This document shows, in pieces, positions 22,301 to 33,717 of a DNA stretch of 64,000 nt (position 1 is its first letter; each line of letters starts with the position of its first letter). Both the position numbers and the translations under genes were made by a program. The stretch is from Eutrigla gurnardus. Taxonomy: Eukaryota; Chordata; Actinopteri; Perciformes; Triglidae. The stretch lies in assembly GCA_963514095.1 (NCBI GenBank), contig OY741268.1, positions 31,835,440-31,899,439 of the forward strand, read 5' to 3'. The notes under the pieces were generated by a model. It was not told the origin of the DNA. It was given only the letters and a program-made list of their open reading frames with translations, and searched no databases.

Positions 22301-24295
22301 GGTTGTGTTCTCTACCTGGTACCTGGTGCAGTAGTGTGGTTGTGTTCTCTACCTGGTACCTGGTGAAGTAGTGTGGTTGTGTTCTCTACCTGGTACCTGG
22401 TGAAGTAGTGTGGTTGTGTTCTCTACCTGGTACCTGGTGCAGTAGTGCGGTTGTGTTCTCTGCTCTCAGGTCAGATTTCCGTCCCTCCGTCCTCTCAGAA
22501 GGACACTGCAGCTGCTGGATGGAGCTCCGACTGGCTGGTTCAGTCTCTAGCTGCTCCTTCTGAAATGTGTCATGACAAAGTGGACAAATAAACACATAAA
22601 TCAAAGATGAGATGTTAAGAACAATAACTAATCAAACCAGGACTTCCATGCAGAATCTCAGAATGAGAGTTGAAGCTTCAGCAGATCAGTTTGATTAGGA
22701 GGAAGAATTATTATCATTGTTGTGTAATTATTGCTTAAAGAATAACCGAAGAAAGTACCGTGTTCTAGAGCAGGTACTCCTGTCATGTACAAGTCATTTA
22801 GAAAGACAATATTGAAGTAACTGTAATCATGATTTATAGTTATTAATGATCTGGTTGATTCTGTGATGTTAGTGGTGTTTCCTGATCTGTAATCAATGTC
22901 ATCAGCGAGCTGTTGGTGGTTAGCCTCAATGCTAACCTGTTAGCCACAGCTCCTGTTGTTCTGCTGTCTATCAAATGGACTGATGTCCGGATGAATCCGT
23001 TGCACATCCCTCCTTCCTTTCTTCCTTCCTTCCTTCCTACTTTCCTTCCTTCCCTCCTACTTTCCTTCCTTCCTTTCCTCCTGCTCTAATTCCTACCTTC
23101 CTTCCTTCCTTCCCTCCTACCTACCTTCCATCCCTCCTTTCCTTCCTTCCTTCCCTTGTTCCTTCCTACCATCCTTCCTTCCTTCCTACCTCCCTTCCTT
23201 CCTTCCTTCCTACATACCTACCTACCTACCTTCCTACATCCTTCCTTTGTTCCTTCATTCCCTCCTTCCTACCGTCCTTCCTACCTTCCTACCTTCCCTC
23301 CTTCCGACCTTCCTTCCTTCCTTCCTTCCTACCCAACCTCAACATGCTTTACACATTTATTAAACATTCAAAAGGAAATACTTGATAGTTAACATTAAAA
23401 AAAAGAGCAGAATGTCCATTTAAAATGTTGTGTGTTGTCTTCTTCATGAAGAATGATGAAAGTAACCAGTAACCAAGGTAACGGTTTGTCTCCCCAGTGG
23501 TAGACCGGCAGGGCTGTGACCCCAGTACTCGTTTCTTGGTCCCTCCTCGGAGTGTCTACTGGGTGGCACTGCTGCAGAGAGGAAACTGCACCTTTAAAGA
23601 GAAGATCCTGAAGGCGGCGGCCTACAATGCCACGGCGGTCCTTATCTACAACAACTCCACCGACAAGACGGTCAAGATGGGACACGAAGGTCAGGATCTG
23701 TTTAAACTAATCTGTTGAGTACCTGAGCAGGTACAGAACAGAGTACCTGTGCAGAACAGAGTACCTGAGCAGGTGCAGAACAGAGTACCTGTGCAGAACA
23801 GAGTACCTGAGCAGGTACAGAACAGAGTACCTGGGCAGAACAGAGTACCTGAGCAGGTGCAGAACAGAGTACCTGAACAGGTGCAGAACAGAGTACCTGA
23901 GCAGTTGCAGAACAGAGTACCTGAACAGGTACAGAACAGAAACATCGGAGAGCAGCCAACTTATTTTAGCATAAAAACAGGTGAAAACAGCTAGCTTAGC
24001 ATAGCATAACGATTGGAAACAGGTGAAAATAGCTAGCTTAGCATAAAGACTGGAAACAGGTGAAAACAGCTAGCTTAGCATAAAGACTGGAAACAGGTGA
24101 ACAGCCAGGTTAGCATAAACACTGGAAATGGGAGAACAGCAACCCTACACTGTAGGAATAGTGTTATAAAGTGTTGTGATTGAGACGAGGAGGATGATGG
24201 TGGGAGGGTGGGTGGGTGGTTGTGTGGGTGGAGTGACGACCCGAGGATCAATATTGAGTCTAAATATAGATGGGAACTTGTCAGTAATTGATGAG

Positions 24296-24351
<56 letters not shown>

Positions 24352-25290
24352 TGGTGCTGAAGGTCAGAGAGCAGAAACAGAAACGAACGATCTGAACAGC
24401 GGGACAATTGTGATAATTCAAATAATAATACTGATAATATACTGCATTAAAGTGTAGTTATTTGATAATGTCGGATGCTGTAGTTCTATTATACTGTAGT
24501 ACAGTGTAGTAGGGATGTACTGTAGTACTGTTATACTGCAGTACAGTGGAGTTTTTTATAATGTAGTACACTGTATTTCTGTTATACTGTAGTACAGTGT
24601 AGTACTGTTATACTGCAGTACAGTGGAGTTATGTTATAATGCAGTGAAGTGGAGTTCTTTTATACTGTAGTACAGTGTAGTTATGTTATACTGTAGTATG
24701 TCATAGTACTGTTATACTGTAGTACAGCATAGTACTGTTATACTGTAGTACAATGGAGTTATGTTATAGTGCAGTACAGTGGAGTTATGTTATACTGTAG
24801 AACAGTGGAGTACTGTTATACTGCAGTACACTGTAGTATTGTTATACTGTAGTACAGTGTAGTACTGTTATACTGTAGTACAGTGTAGTACTGTAATACT
24901 GCAGTACAGTGGAGTTCTGTTATACTGCAATACGGTGGAGTTATGTTAATCTGCAGTACAGTGGAGTACTGTTATACTGCAGTACACTGTAGTATTGTTA
25001 TACTGTAGTACAGTGGAGTACTGTTATACTGTCCTTCTTTTGACAAATGTACTTATTGTAAGTCGCTTTGGACAAAAGCGTCTGCTAAATGACCTAAATG
25101 TAAATGTAAAATACTGCAACACAGTGGAGTACACTTATACTGCAGTACACTGTAGTACTGTTATACTGCAGTACAGTGGAGTTATGTTATACTGCAGTAC
25201 AGTGGAGTAATGTTATACTGCAGTAAAGTGGAGTTCTTTTATAATGTAGTACAGTGGAGTACTGTTATACTGCAACACAGTGGAGTACTG

Positions 25291-25334
<44 letters not shown>

Positions 25335-28300
25335 ACAGTAGTTATAGTAACGGTAGTAGTAGTAGTAGTAGTAGTATTCACAGTAGTAGTATTAACAGTT
25401 GTAGTCCATGGTAGCAGGCACAGCCACGTTTAGATGTAGACCAGAAAGCAGTCAGTGCAGCATCACATGGGGGGGGCAGGTGAACCCAGACAGGACACCG
25501 TTTGGTCACAACAAATCTCACCAAACCTCACCCTGTCACTGATTCTGGTCCCGATGATGTTCCTGTTTCTGTCTGTTTAGGTACCGGCGACACGGTGGCG
25601 GTGATGATCACAGAGGCGTATGGTAAAGAGATCCTGGCTCACCTGGAGAGGAACCTGACGGTCCTTGTGTCTGTGGTGGTGGGTCAACGTGGTCCCACCA
25701 AAAACATCAACCGAGGCTCGCTGGTCTTTGTCTCCATCTCCTTCATTGTCCTCATGATCATCTCGTCGGCCTGGCTCATCTTCTACTTCATCCAGAAGAT
25801 CCGCTACACCAGTGCCCGCGACCGCAGTCAGGTAACCTGCTGACACACTGCTAACATACGGCTAACATGCTAATATACAGCTAATGCACTAACACAAAGC
25901 TAACAGGCAAAACTTATACACCGCGAACAAGCCAACATACAGCTTACATGCTGAAAAATAGCTAATGCACAGCCAACAAGCTAACACACCACTACCATAA
26001 ACCTGACACACTAATATATACAGCTAACACACTAAAAAAGGCTAACGGGCTAATGTAACTAATATGCCTCTAATAGGCTGACAGACAGCTAACATTCTAA
26101 CAAATAGCTACCACACAGGTTACCTGCCAATATAAAACTAACACACTTACAAAGCTAACATAACTAATATGCCGCTAACAGGCTGGAATGTAATGTCGCT
26201 AATAGCTAACACACAGCTAACAGGCTAACACACAGCTAACAGAGCTAACATGATAACATATTGCTAATGTTGGTTTTTATTTATCTCGGTTTGATCATTG
26301 AGGGCATAACATCATTTACAAAAAAAAAAAGCGGGTAATAGGTTAGCATACAGACAACGCACCAATAACAGGCAAACATTGTCCTCTACTTCCTGTCCCT
26401 CCTCCTCCACTCTTCCTCTTCTTCAGATGAGTCGTATCGTGTTCTAGATCCCCACGTATAAGAGAAGGATCTCCGTCAACAAATTGCCAAATTGTGATAG
26501 TTCAAAAATAAAGTATTTTGTACGAACTGTATAACAAAAATTACAAATATATGTATAAAACACAGCACACTCGCTTAGACTTGACAGACCACACAACCCT
26601 GCCCAACCTCCGCGAATGTACAAACATCACACAGTCCAAATGTTTTATACTCCTTTCCTCGTCAGGTGTGGCTTCTTCTGATTGGTGGAGCGACCAGGTA
26701 TGTCCACGCCTTGTGGTCCTTATATCCTGACTCCTCTCGGTGAATTCTTCATGCCAGCATCATCAGTTCCTCCATACAGACTGAGAGTGCTGCTATCAGT
26801 CTGATGTACAGGCCTGCAGTTCTTTCTGTTCTCACTCTTCTTGCTGTGACATACAAAACATTCTTGCAAAAACTAGTTCAGCATTTGAGCAAGCATCCTT
26901 CTGGTGATATGATACACTTCTTATTGTTAAGATTCTCCAGGCCTTGAGGCCTGCTGAAACCCAGAGTTTAAAACCTTCTCCCTCATATCACATAATTATT
27001 TTAAGTAAGTACACATCATTTATGACCTCGCCACAGTCATTAATATTTAATAAAATGAATCTCTGCTGAATTGTTAATGGAGCAGGAGGTGGAACCAAGT
27101 AGTATGTTTCACTGCCCCTCTCTGAGTGTTTCCTATTCCCGTGTTTGGTACCCTAGCAGCAACTTAACTAGATCTGGATCCATCTGGACTGTGAAGCTGA
27201 ACACTTCATGTATTCATCTTGCGATGCACCTGGACACATCATCAGTATTTTGCCTCCTGGGTTCATTAGGGTCTTGCAACAGACAGCTTCGCTGAGGCGA
27301 CCCAGCTGGGATTGATCAAGTCCCAGCTTGTGTACAGGTAGCCTCTCACCTCCTGATCCACAGCCACCTTGAAGCACTTCCGGCTGGCTCTGTGACCATC
27401 TCACTTCCGTGATGCCACCAGATCCCCTTCAGGATCTTCCAGAGCCTGTGGAGTAGCCTTGGGCAGTACTTGTGTGTCTCTGAGGTAGCTGAATGTGTCT
27501 CTGAAGGTGTCTCTGAGGTAGAGGAAGGTGTCTCTGAGGTAGCTGCAGGTGTCTCTGAGGTAGCTGCAGGTGTCTCTGAGGTAGAGGAAGGTGTCTCTGA
27601 GGTAGCTGAATGTGTCTCTGAAGGTGTCTCTGAGGTAGCTGCAGGTGTCTCTGAGGTAGCTGCAGGTGTCTCTGAGGTAGAGGAAGGTGTCTCTGAGGTA
27701 GCTGAATGTGTCTCTGAAGGTGTCTCTGAGGTAGCTGAAGGTGTCTCTGAAGGTGTCTCTGAGGTAGCTGATAGGGATGGCCAAAACTAAAAATATTTTT
27801 GACCGACCACCGAGCCTCATTAACCGGTTGAAACTGGTTAACCGATCAGATTAAAATGCGCTATTAAAATGCGCCCCCCTTGATTACGATCCGTGCCTGC
27901 TGCTTATCTCTCTCCCGTTCTGTCTCCGACACACACACACCGTCCGGCGCCGCCCTTCCACTTTTTTAAGTCCCCTACAGTGTGAAACATCAAGTCCCGC
28001 CGCCGCGGCTTATTTAGGAAAATGACAGCTCCGAGACGCTGCTTGTTTAGTTTGAGGAGATGGTAATGCTTATAATAATAAAGCAAGATGATTATTGTCA
28101 TTACCTTATCTGTTACCATTGAAAATCCTGAAATATAGTAATGTCCGAATCCAAGCCCATCCAAGATAAAACAGGCACCTTCGGAATGCGTAAAAGACGC
28201 ACCGGCGTGAAATGTTTTTATTTGGGCTATTAAGTATAAACATGCAATTTATGAAAAATTGAGTGTAAGGGATAATTTGTTCACTTCACACAAAAAAAGA

Positions 28301-29533
28301 TCTTGTAATGAGATGGCTAACTGTAGTCTTGTAGTCAGACTTCTTGTCCCGCGACGTCTCATAACAACCACAACGGCGGCCTACGTGCTGGTAGCAGATA
28401 TTCTGCTCGTCTCTACGACGTGGTTTTAAGGCCACTGTACGAAAGAAAACGGAGCCGAGAGAGGGGGCGATATTCTGGGAAAAAAGTTGCAGATTTGCTT
28501 GGTAGCTGAAGCTGTGTCTGAAGGTGTCTCTGAGGTAGAGGAAGGTGTTTCTGAAGGTGTCTCTGAGGTAGAGGAAGGTGTCTCTGAAGGTGTCTCTGAG
28601 GTAGAGGAAGGTGTTTCTGAAGGTGTCTCTGAGGTAGCTGAAGGTGTCTCTGAGGTAGAGGAAGGTGTTTCTGAAGATGTCTCTGAGGTAGCTGAAGGTG
28701 TCTCTGAGGTAGCTGAAGGTGTCTCTGAGGTAGAGGAAGGTGTTTCTGAAGATGTCTCTGAGGTAGCTGAAGGTGTCTCTGAGGTAGAGGAAGGTGTTTC
28801 TGAAGATGTCTCTGAGGTAGCTGAAGGTGTCTCTGAGGTAGCTGAAGGTGTCTCTGAGGTAGAGGAAGGTGTTTCTGAAGATGTCTCTGAGGTAGCTGAA
28901 GGTGTCTCTGAGGTAGAGGAAGGTGTTTCTGAAGGTGTCTCTGAGGTAGCTGAAGGTGTCTCTGAAGGTGTCTCTGAGGTAGCTAGAGGTGTCTCTGAGG
29001 TAGAGGAAGGTGTTTCTGAAGGTGTCTCTGAGGTAGCTGAAGGTGTCTCTGAAGGTGTCTCTGAGGTAGCTGGAGGTGTCTCTGAGGTAGAGGAAGGTGT
29101 TTCTGAAGGTGTCTCTGAGGTAGCTGTGTCCACGGTAAATGGTCCAGATGTTGGAGATGTAACACTGTCCTGTCTCTGTCTTTCAGCGTCGTCTTGGTGA
29201 TGCAGCGAAGAAAGCCATCGGGAAGTTAACCACGAGGACGGTGAAGAAAGGAGACAAGGTAAAGACGTCTGTCCCGCCGTCCTTTGTTGATGTGTTTCTT
29301 CTTCTGTGGTACTAAATGAACATTGTAAGGTCATAAGTGAAGCGGGACACAGGATGGATACATGGTGGACAGGAGGACCTAGAGGCTTCAGGTGTTTATG
29401 TTGTTGACCTTCAGCTAGAAGCACTGAAGGATGTGGACTCTGCTCTGACCCAAAGGGCAAAGGTCAAACAAGGTTACAACTGTTTGATACAACCACAACC
29501 AGCTGCTGCCATAATTCACCCAGCGGAGCACTA

Positions 29534-29570
<37 letters not shown>

Positions 29571-29572
29571 GT

Positions 29573-29603
<31 letters not shown>

Positions 29604-29794
29604 TCTGTGTGTGTGTGTGTGGGGGGGGGGGTCTGTGTGTGTGTGTGTGGGGGGGGGGGGGGTCTGTGTGTGTGTGTGTGTGTGTGTGGGGGGGGGGGGG
29701 TCTGTGTGTGGTGTGTGGGGGGGGGGGTCTGTGTGTGTGTGTGTGGGGGGGGGGGGGTCTGTGTGTGGTGTGTGTGTGTGTGTGTGGGGGGGGG

Positions 29795-29846
<52 letters not shown>

Positions 29847-29859
29847 TGTGTGGGGGGGG

Positions 29860-29894
<35 letters not shown>

Positions 29895-29900
29895 GGGGGG

Positions 29901-29954
<54 letters not shown>

Positions 29955-30036
29955 TGTGTGGGGGGGGGTCTGTGTGTGTGTGTGTGTGTGTGTGTGGGGG
30001 GGGGGTCTGTGTGTGGTGTGTGTGTGGGGGGGGGGG

Positions 30037-30095
<59 letters not shown>

Positions 30096-30132
30096 GGGGG
30101 GTCTGTGTGTGGTGTGTGTGTGGGGGGGGGGG

Positions 30133-30191
<59 letters not shown>

Positions 30192-30226
30192 TCTGTGTGT
30201 GGTGTGTGTGTGTGTGTGTGGGGGGG

Positions 30227-30281
<55 letters not shown>

Positions 30282-32266
30282 GGGGTCTGTGTGTGGTGTG
30301 TGTACAGGAAACTGATCCAGATTTTAACCACTGTGCGGTGTGTATTGAAGCGTACCAGCTGAACGATGTGGTTCGTATTCTTCCCTGCAAGTGAGTCTGA
30401 AAACACACTGTGACTTTAATAATCCTCCACCAGTCAGACAGCGTATATAGAAGCAAGTCCATGTTGAGTCCTGATGAGTCCTGTTGGTTCTCGGTCTCTG
30501 CAGACATGTCTTCCATAAGGTGTGTGTGGACCCCTGGCTGAACGAGCACTGCACCTGTCCCATGTGTAAACTCAACATCCTCAAGGCTCTGGGCATCATG
30601 GTGAGTCATCACTGACATGAACCATCACTCGGTCTGTCCTCTCCGTCCTCACGTCTGTCTTCTCTGTCTCCTCCTGTCGGCCCTCTAGTCCAGTCTTCCC
30701 TGCGTGGACAGCGTGGTGTTGGACGTAGAGCGTCTCGGTGTCAGTCAGGTGTCCAACAGCCAGAGGACAACGCTTGGGACCAGCAGCCAGCCGTCCATCA
30801 GCCTGGAGCCGCTCAGCCCCCCCCACCCTGAGGCCCCGCCCAGAACCCCTGCTGACATCACCATCTCTGTGACCAGTAAGACCCCCACCACAACACAAGT
30901 CCAGCAACAACTTGAGACTCCCAGACCAACTGGAAACTGAGCAACATGCAACTTTTATCAGTTGAAAGACATCTTTACACTGTCATACAGCCTAACTTTA
31001 CACTGTTAACACTTTCATACAGCAACTTTACACTGTTACTGTCAAACGGTAACTTTACACCATTAACACTTTCATACAGCAACTTTACACTGTTAACACT
31101 TTCATAGAGCAACTTTACACTGTTAACACTGTCATACAGTAACTTTACAATGTCACAGAACAACTTTACACTGTTTATTCTATCATGCAGCAACTTGACA
31201 CTGTTTATTCTATCATCAACTTTACAATCGCTCGTCGCTCAGAGCTAGACACGCAAATTGCTCTGTTGCTGGTTGTACAAATCAGCATAAGTGCTTATAT
31301 TTGGTCTCAGCTACAGAAGAACAGAAGAGACGGTGGTTGCATTCATATTTAATGACAATGTGCCGGCTACGGTTCGTGTTAGCTTGTATATATGTGCTAA
31401 CATCACATCAGACTGCTTCAGTAAAGAGGGTCAGTAATAAGCTGGCTTTGCCTCGACACTGACCCTTGTTTCAGGATCTGTCCCAACCATAAGGGACCAG
31501 CAACTTCACCTGTGCCACATAGGCGAGCCATAGCGATACATCCACCGTAAACATTGGAGCATGCTACCGCTAGCGTAATGGCATCCTCTCCGTCTCTCTC
31601 AAAGTAGGCGTTGACAGACGGAGCTCATTAGCATTTAAAGGTGCAGGCACAGAAACAGCCTGTTCTCAGGAGAGCTCATTTGAGCAACTTTAAGACAGCT
31701 GAAATTCAGGACCACGGATGGGTTTGGGGCAATGCATACCAAATCCAGTGTTGTTGGACCTCCTGACAGCTGTGTGAAATTGATGAAAATCAGTATAATA
31801 GGGGATTGTTAAATTGTCCACTATATGGAGCCAGTGACATCTTGAAGGCACACCTAATGATGTCATCATATCAGTTACAGATTCTCTGACATATTTGTTC
31901 TTCTGTAGATTTTTATTTGTAATATTGATTTTGGTGTCAATACAGCTGATATTCATACTGACGTATGATGCAACATCCTGTCCACTGGTGGCTTTTTTAG
32001 AATAATTTAATATTGTATTGACTGATAAATATGGCTGTTTGTTTCATAAGAACAGTTTTAAGTCATATAATTAGTCAATTATTTTAACACTATAATGGTG
32101 CATATTGTTGTATCTCCTGTCGCACATCTAATTCTGTCTTTTTGCCTTCTCACCAGGCGGCGGCCACTTCTTCAACAGGAACTCAATGTCTCCTCGGAGC
32201 TTAGTCTGTGAGATGGAGCTGCCAGACATCCAGACCTCGCTTGATCTCTATGATGACAAGTCCTGA
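19085..32266 (+). CDS. rnf130: RING-type E3 ubiquitin ligase RNF130 (Goliath family), complete CDS
   Basis: Join 19085..19346, 23498..23689, 25581..25831, 29187..29258, 30308..30390, 30504..30600, 30689..30875, 32157..32266: 1254 nt, 417 residues plus stop, all phases consistent. It is a single-pass endosomal/secretory-pathway membrane E3 that transfers ubiquitin from E2s to membrane substrates. Order: signal peptide (1 to about 28), luminal protease-associated domain (about 75-180, with LLQRGNCTFKEKI), TM helix about 199-222 (VFVSISFIVLMIISSAW), basic juxtamembrane segment, and RING-H2 with ligands C268, C271, C286, H288, H291, C294, C305 and C308. The C-tail ends DLYDDKS. LPCVDSVVLDVERL after the RING and GTGDTVAVMITE favour RNF130 over RNF150. 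ATGATG at 19085 gives two adjacent candidate starts. Confidence 0.95.
19355..19915. repeat. Minisatellite (aggtcacatctcaggtcactcctc), first block
   Basis: Starts within 10 bp of the exon 1 donor. It is made of aggtcacatctc and aggtcactcctc words. Confidence 0.9.
19916..20118 (+). mobile_element. LINE/SINE 3'-end fragment between minisatellite blocks
   Basis: About 200 bp ending in atcaataaaatggaattgaattgaatg, a typical teleost retroelement 3' end. Confidence 0.5.
20116..20757. repeat. Minisatellite (aggtcactcctcatgtgtc), second block
   Basis: Same basic word as 19355-19915 with an added atgtgtc. It is open in all three forward frames, hence spurious ORFs of 176-225 codons. Confidence 0.9.
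20758..22072. mobile_element. hAT-like DNA element in rnf130 intron 1
   Basis: Ends TAGGGCTGGAGGATATGG and (complement) TAGGGCTGGGCGATATATTG. Flanking 8-mers ATCTTAGT and ATCTCAGG are a decayed duplication of the minisatellite word ATCTCAGG. No transposase frame remains. Confidence 0.75.
21618..21990 (+). mobile_element. Teleost retroelement 3' segment with (ATGG)n tail
   Basis: Nested in the hAT-like element. It runs from gttcgattcccgggtctgcc through gtttgcatgttctccccgtg to tagacgatggatggatggatgg, a common teleost interspersed repeat. The B-box-like ggttcgattcccggg suggests a tRNA-derived head, but no functional tRNA gene is present. Confidence 0.65.
22083..22465. repeat. 37-bp minisatellite (ctacctggtacctggtgcagtagtgtggttgtgttct)
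   Basis: About nine highly similar copies in rnf130 intron 1. Confidence 0.92.
22470..23004. other. rnf130 intron 1, unique sequence
   Basis: No repeat, exon or RNA gene recognised. Confidence 0.5.
23005..23335. repeat. (CCTT)n-rich pyrimidine tract
   Basis: Imperfect ccttccttcctacc over 330 bp, ending about 160 bp before exon 2. Confidence 0.88.
23498..23689 (+). CDS. rnf130: rnf130 coding exon 2 (PA domain)
   Basis: Acceptor tctccccag, donor GAAG|GTCAGG. Encodes VDRQGCDPSTRF...LLQRGNCTF...LIYNNST, the protease-associated fold. Phase 1 to 1, 64 codons. Confidence 0.95.
23717..23945. repeat. Minisatellite (gagtacctgagcaggtgcagaaca)
   Basis: 18- and 24-bp variants starting about 27 bp after the exon 2 donor. 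Confidence 0.88.
23970..24125. repeat. About 37-bp repeat (tagcttagcataaagactggaaacaggtgaaaacagc)
   Basis: Four imperfect copies. Confidence 0.8.
24298..24350. repeat. (TG)n microsatellite
   Basis: About 26 TG dinucleotides. Confidence 0.95.
24480..25295. repeat. Minisatellite (actgttatactgcagtacagtggagt)
   Basis: About 26-bp units with small palindromic words (actgcagt, tactgtagta). It is interrupted at 25028-25110 by an L2 tail. Confidence 0.9.
25028..25110 (+). mobile_element. L2-type 3' tail inside the minisatellite
   Basis: ccttcttttgacaaatgtac ... aagtcgctttggacaaaagcg ... aaatgtaaatgtaaa, identical in type to the L2 ends at 3920-3985 and 50610-50695. Confidence 0.8.
25293..25375. 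repeat. (AT)n and (GTA)n microsatellites
   Basis: An AT run at 25293-25332 and a gtagtagtag run at 25350-25374. Confidence 0.92.
25581..25831 (+). CDS. rnf130: rnf130 coding exon 3 (PA end and transmembrane helix)
   Basis: Acceptor gtctgtttag, donor GTCAG|GTAACC. Encodes GTGDTVAVMITEAYGKEI, the remainder of the luminal domain, the TM helix and the start of the cytosolic KIRYTSARDRSQ. Phase 1 to 0. Confidence 0.95.
25848..26270. repeat. Degenerate repeat of gctaacacacagctaacaggctaac words
   Basis: Starts about 16 bp after the exon 3 donor; irregular unit length. Confidence 0.75.
26271..27469. other. rnf130 intron 3, probable decayed retroelement sequence
   Basis: 26440-27030 has promoter-like and AT-rich segments (ccttatatcctgactcc). 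27060-27420 has minus-strand coding-like sequence (SQPEVLQGGCGSGGERLP) reminiscent of a LINE fragment. Neither could be assigned to a family. Confidence 0.3.
27470..27772. repeat. 21-bp minisatellite (ggtgtctctgaggtagctgaa), first block
   Basis: Units of 21 bp and half-units of 12 bp keep open frames on both strands. Confidence 0.92.
27773..28500. mobile_element. Inserted segment splitting the 21-bp minisatellite
   Basis: Begins TAGGGATGGCCAAAACTAAA right after GTAGCTGA and is followed by another GTAGCTGA, which looks like an 8-bp duplication. However, that 8-mer is itself part of the array, and the right end lacks the matching inverted terminus. A hAT-like remnant with a lost right end is the best reading. 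Confidence 0.45.
28505..29130. repeat. 21-bp minisatellite (ggtgtctctgaggtagaggaa), second block
   Basis: Higher-order pattern of gtagctgaa and gtagaggaa units. It ends about 55 bp before rnf130 exon 4. Both strands are open for 237-344 codons, a result of the 3-divisible unit. Confidence 0.92.
29187..29258 (+). CDS. rnf130: rnf130 coding exon 4
   Basis: Acceptor tctttcag, donor GACAAG|GTAAAG. The 24 codons RRLGDAAKKAIGKLTTRTVK... are a family-conserved basic segment between TM and RING. Confidence 0.95.
29538..30303. repeat. Compound (TG)n/(G)n microsatellite abutting exon 5
   Basis: Alternates tracts of tgtgtgtg with runs of about 7-20 G and the word gtctgtg over 765 bp, ending directly at the exon 5 acceptor. 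Both strands show long spurious ORFs (Cys-Val or His-Thr repeats). Confidence 0.95.
30308..30390 (+). CDS. rnf130: rnf130 coding exon 5 (first half of RING-H2)
   Basis: Acceptor gtgtgtacag has no pyrimidine tract because the TG repeat runs up to it; donor TGCAA|GTGAGT. Encodes ETDPDFNHCAVC...ILPCK. Confidence 0.95.
30504..30600 (+). CDS. rnf130: rnf130 coding exon 6 (second half of RING-H2)
   Basis: Acceptor ggtctctgcag, donor ATCATG|GTGAGT. Encodes HVFHKVCVDPWLNEHCTC then PMCKLNILKALGIM. Confidence 0.95.
30689..30875 (+). CDS. rnf130: rnf130 coding exon 7
   Basis: Acceptor ggccctctag, donor GACCA|GTAAGA. Encodes the Ser/Pro-rich cytosolic tail (SSLPCVDSVVLDVERLG, ISLEPLSPPHP). Confidence 0.92.
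30965..31215. repeat. About 27-bp repeat (caactttacactgttaacactttcatacag)
   Basis: Nine imperfect units in intron 7. Confidence 0.85.
31230..31515 (+). pseudogene. THAP-like/fish transposon-protein remnant
   Basis: Reading FNDNVPATVRVSLYICAN then ITSDCFSKEGQ, two stops and AGFASTLTLVSGSVPTIR resembles a THAP-like segment common in fish transposon-derived proteins. It has in-frame stops, has no neighbouring exons and lies in rnf130 intron 7. Confidence 0.4.
32157..32266 (+). CDS. rnf130: rnf130 terminal coding exon 8
   Basis: Acceptor ctcaccag; phase matches exon 7. Encodes GGHFFNRNSMSPRSLVCEM then ELPDIQTSLDLYDDKS and TGA at 32264. Confidence 0.9.
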
Positions 32267-32840
32267 GGCCCGTGGTCATGGCTACGCCCTCCCAACACCA
32301 CCTCCACCTCCTGATGGACGGAAAACATTTTAGACATACTTTCTGATTAAAAACAACCTTGACGAACTTCAAGGATGAATTTAATTTCATCTATCAGATT
32401 TTCTTCAGACTGGACATGGACATTTGATCCTGGTCTGGATTCGGGTCTCGGTTACACCCGTTAACTTGACACTAATGTTTTTATTTTTCCTCAGAAGAAG
32501 ACTAACTCAAACTGGACTGGAGCCAGTTCTTGGGTTAAATCATTAAAAACTCCTAGTAACCAGAACCCGGACTAGGTTTCTCTGGCAGACCTGAAGGAAA
32601 TGTTCTTCAAATTTCCATAAAAGTGCTTATATGTTCCTAGAAAAGGGTTCCACAAAAGTTCCTAGGCCCCTGGAAAACTTCACAAATTCCTTTAACGTTT
32701 TTTGGAGAAGCCCAGAGTTCTTAAAAAGGTTCCTGTGTTTCTAGAAAAGTTCCAGTTCTCCTTAGAAGGGTCCTGGACCTTTCCTGTGTTCCCAACATGG
32801 TTCCTGGAAAAGGGTTCACAAATGTTTCCACTTAAAAGTT
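32267..32840 (+). other. rnf130: rnf130 3' UTR candidate
   Basis: The first polyA-type hexamer (attaaa) is near 32346. Imperfect gttcctagaaaagg words run from about 32600, so the true end could lie further on. Confidence 0.4.
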
Positions 32841-33717
32841 CTGGGCTGCGGTCGAATAGTCTATTTTGCTGAGGAAGCTTCCTAACTGAAGAAGTGACCC
32901 GGAAGTAAATAAGTGGCCGTCATGTTGAGAGCCGTTCCAATTCCCAAAATGCAAAGGAAAGGATCTCCAATGATCCTTTCACTTCTCCTTTAGGATACAA
33001 TGGACCTTCCTCTACCAAAGGAAAGGAGATAATGCCGACCCACAATTCCTTGCGAAAGCAACTTTTAAAGTGCTGCACACCTCGGTCGTTCATGAAAACA
33101 AACAATATGCCTATTTGCATATTCAACAATCACTTTCATGCAGACATATGGTAATTGGGATTGTGTTGATAAATGTGTGGACACTGATAATAATTGAATG
33201 GTATTTGTATTTATTTATTTCAATCATGTTACAAATGTTTTAAAAAAAACCTAAACTAAAACAGTAAATAAAATGAAATGTAAATACAGCACTGTCAAAT
33301 AACAAATTCTTGATTATGAACAACATTCATAATCAACATGAACAAATATTATTTATCCAAAAAGCAGTGAAAGAGATCCAACCCCTTCTCCAAACAATAG
33401 CTTATTTTATCATATAAACTCTTGTGACTAGTCTAGATTCCTTTTTTTAAAGTCAGCTCCAACCTTGAAAGATAAATAATATTTGTGACCTGACTGTCCA
33501 TATTTAAGATTAACTGCTGGACCTGAAGCTGGTCCCCGAACCAGCTGTTGATAGAACCAACAACATGAGGAGAAGTGGACGATGCGTTTTTAGTCGGATT
33601 CTCTGAGCACCGCGGCCGTCTTTTCCTAAATCCTCCAAACTTTCCTTGTCCTTGTGACGTTTTCCCCCGAGGTCAAGGAAAAGGACCTAATTTTTTGACT
33701 AATCGACTGCAACCCTG
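32841..33717. mobile_element. hAT-like non-autonomous element
   Basis: Ends GGGCTGCGGTCGAATAGTC and (complement) GGGTTGCAGTCGATTAGTC. It interrupts a gttcctaga-word repeat. No clear target duplication remains. A related decayed copy lies at about 58880-59180. Confidence 0.65.

Noticed and set aside
28426..29460. Minus ORF of 344 and plus ORF of 237 codons
   Set aside because: 21-bp array open on both strands; no domain, antisense to rnf130 exon 4.
29464..30618. His/Thr/Pro and Cys/Val/Gly ORFs up to 384 codons
   Set aside because: Translated (TG)n/(G)n microsatellite.
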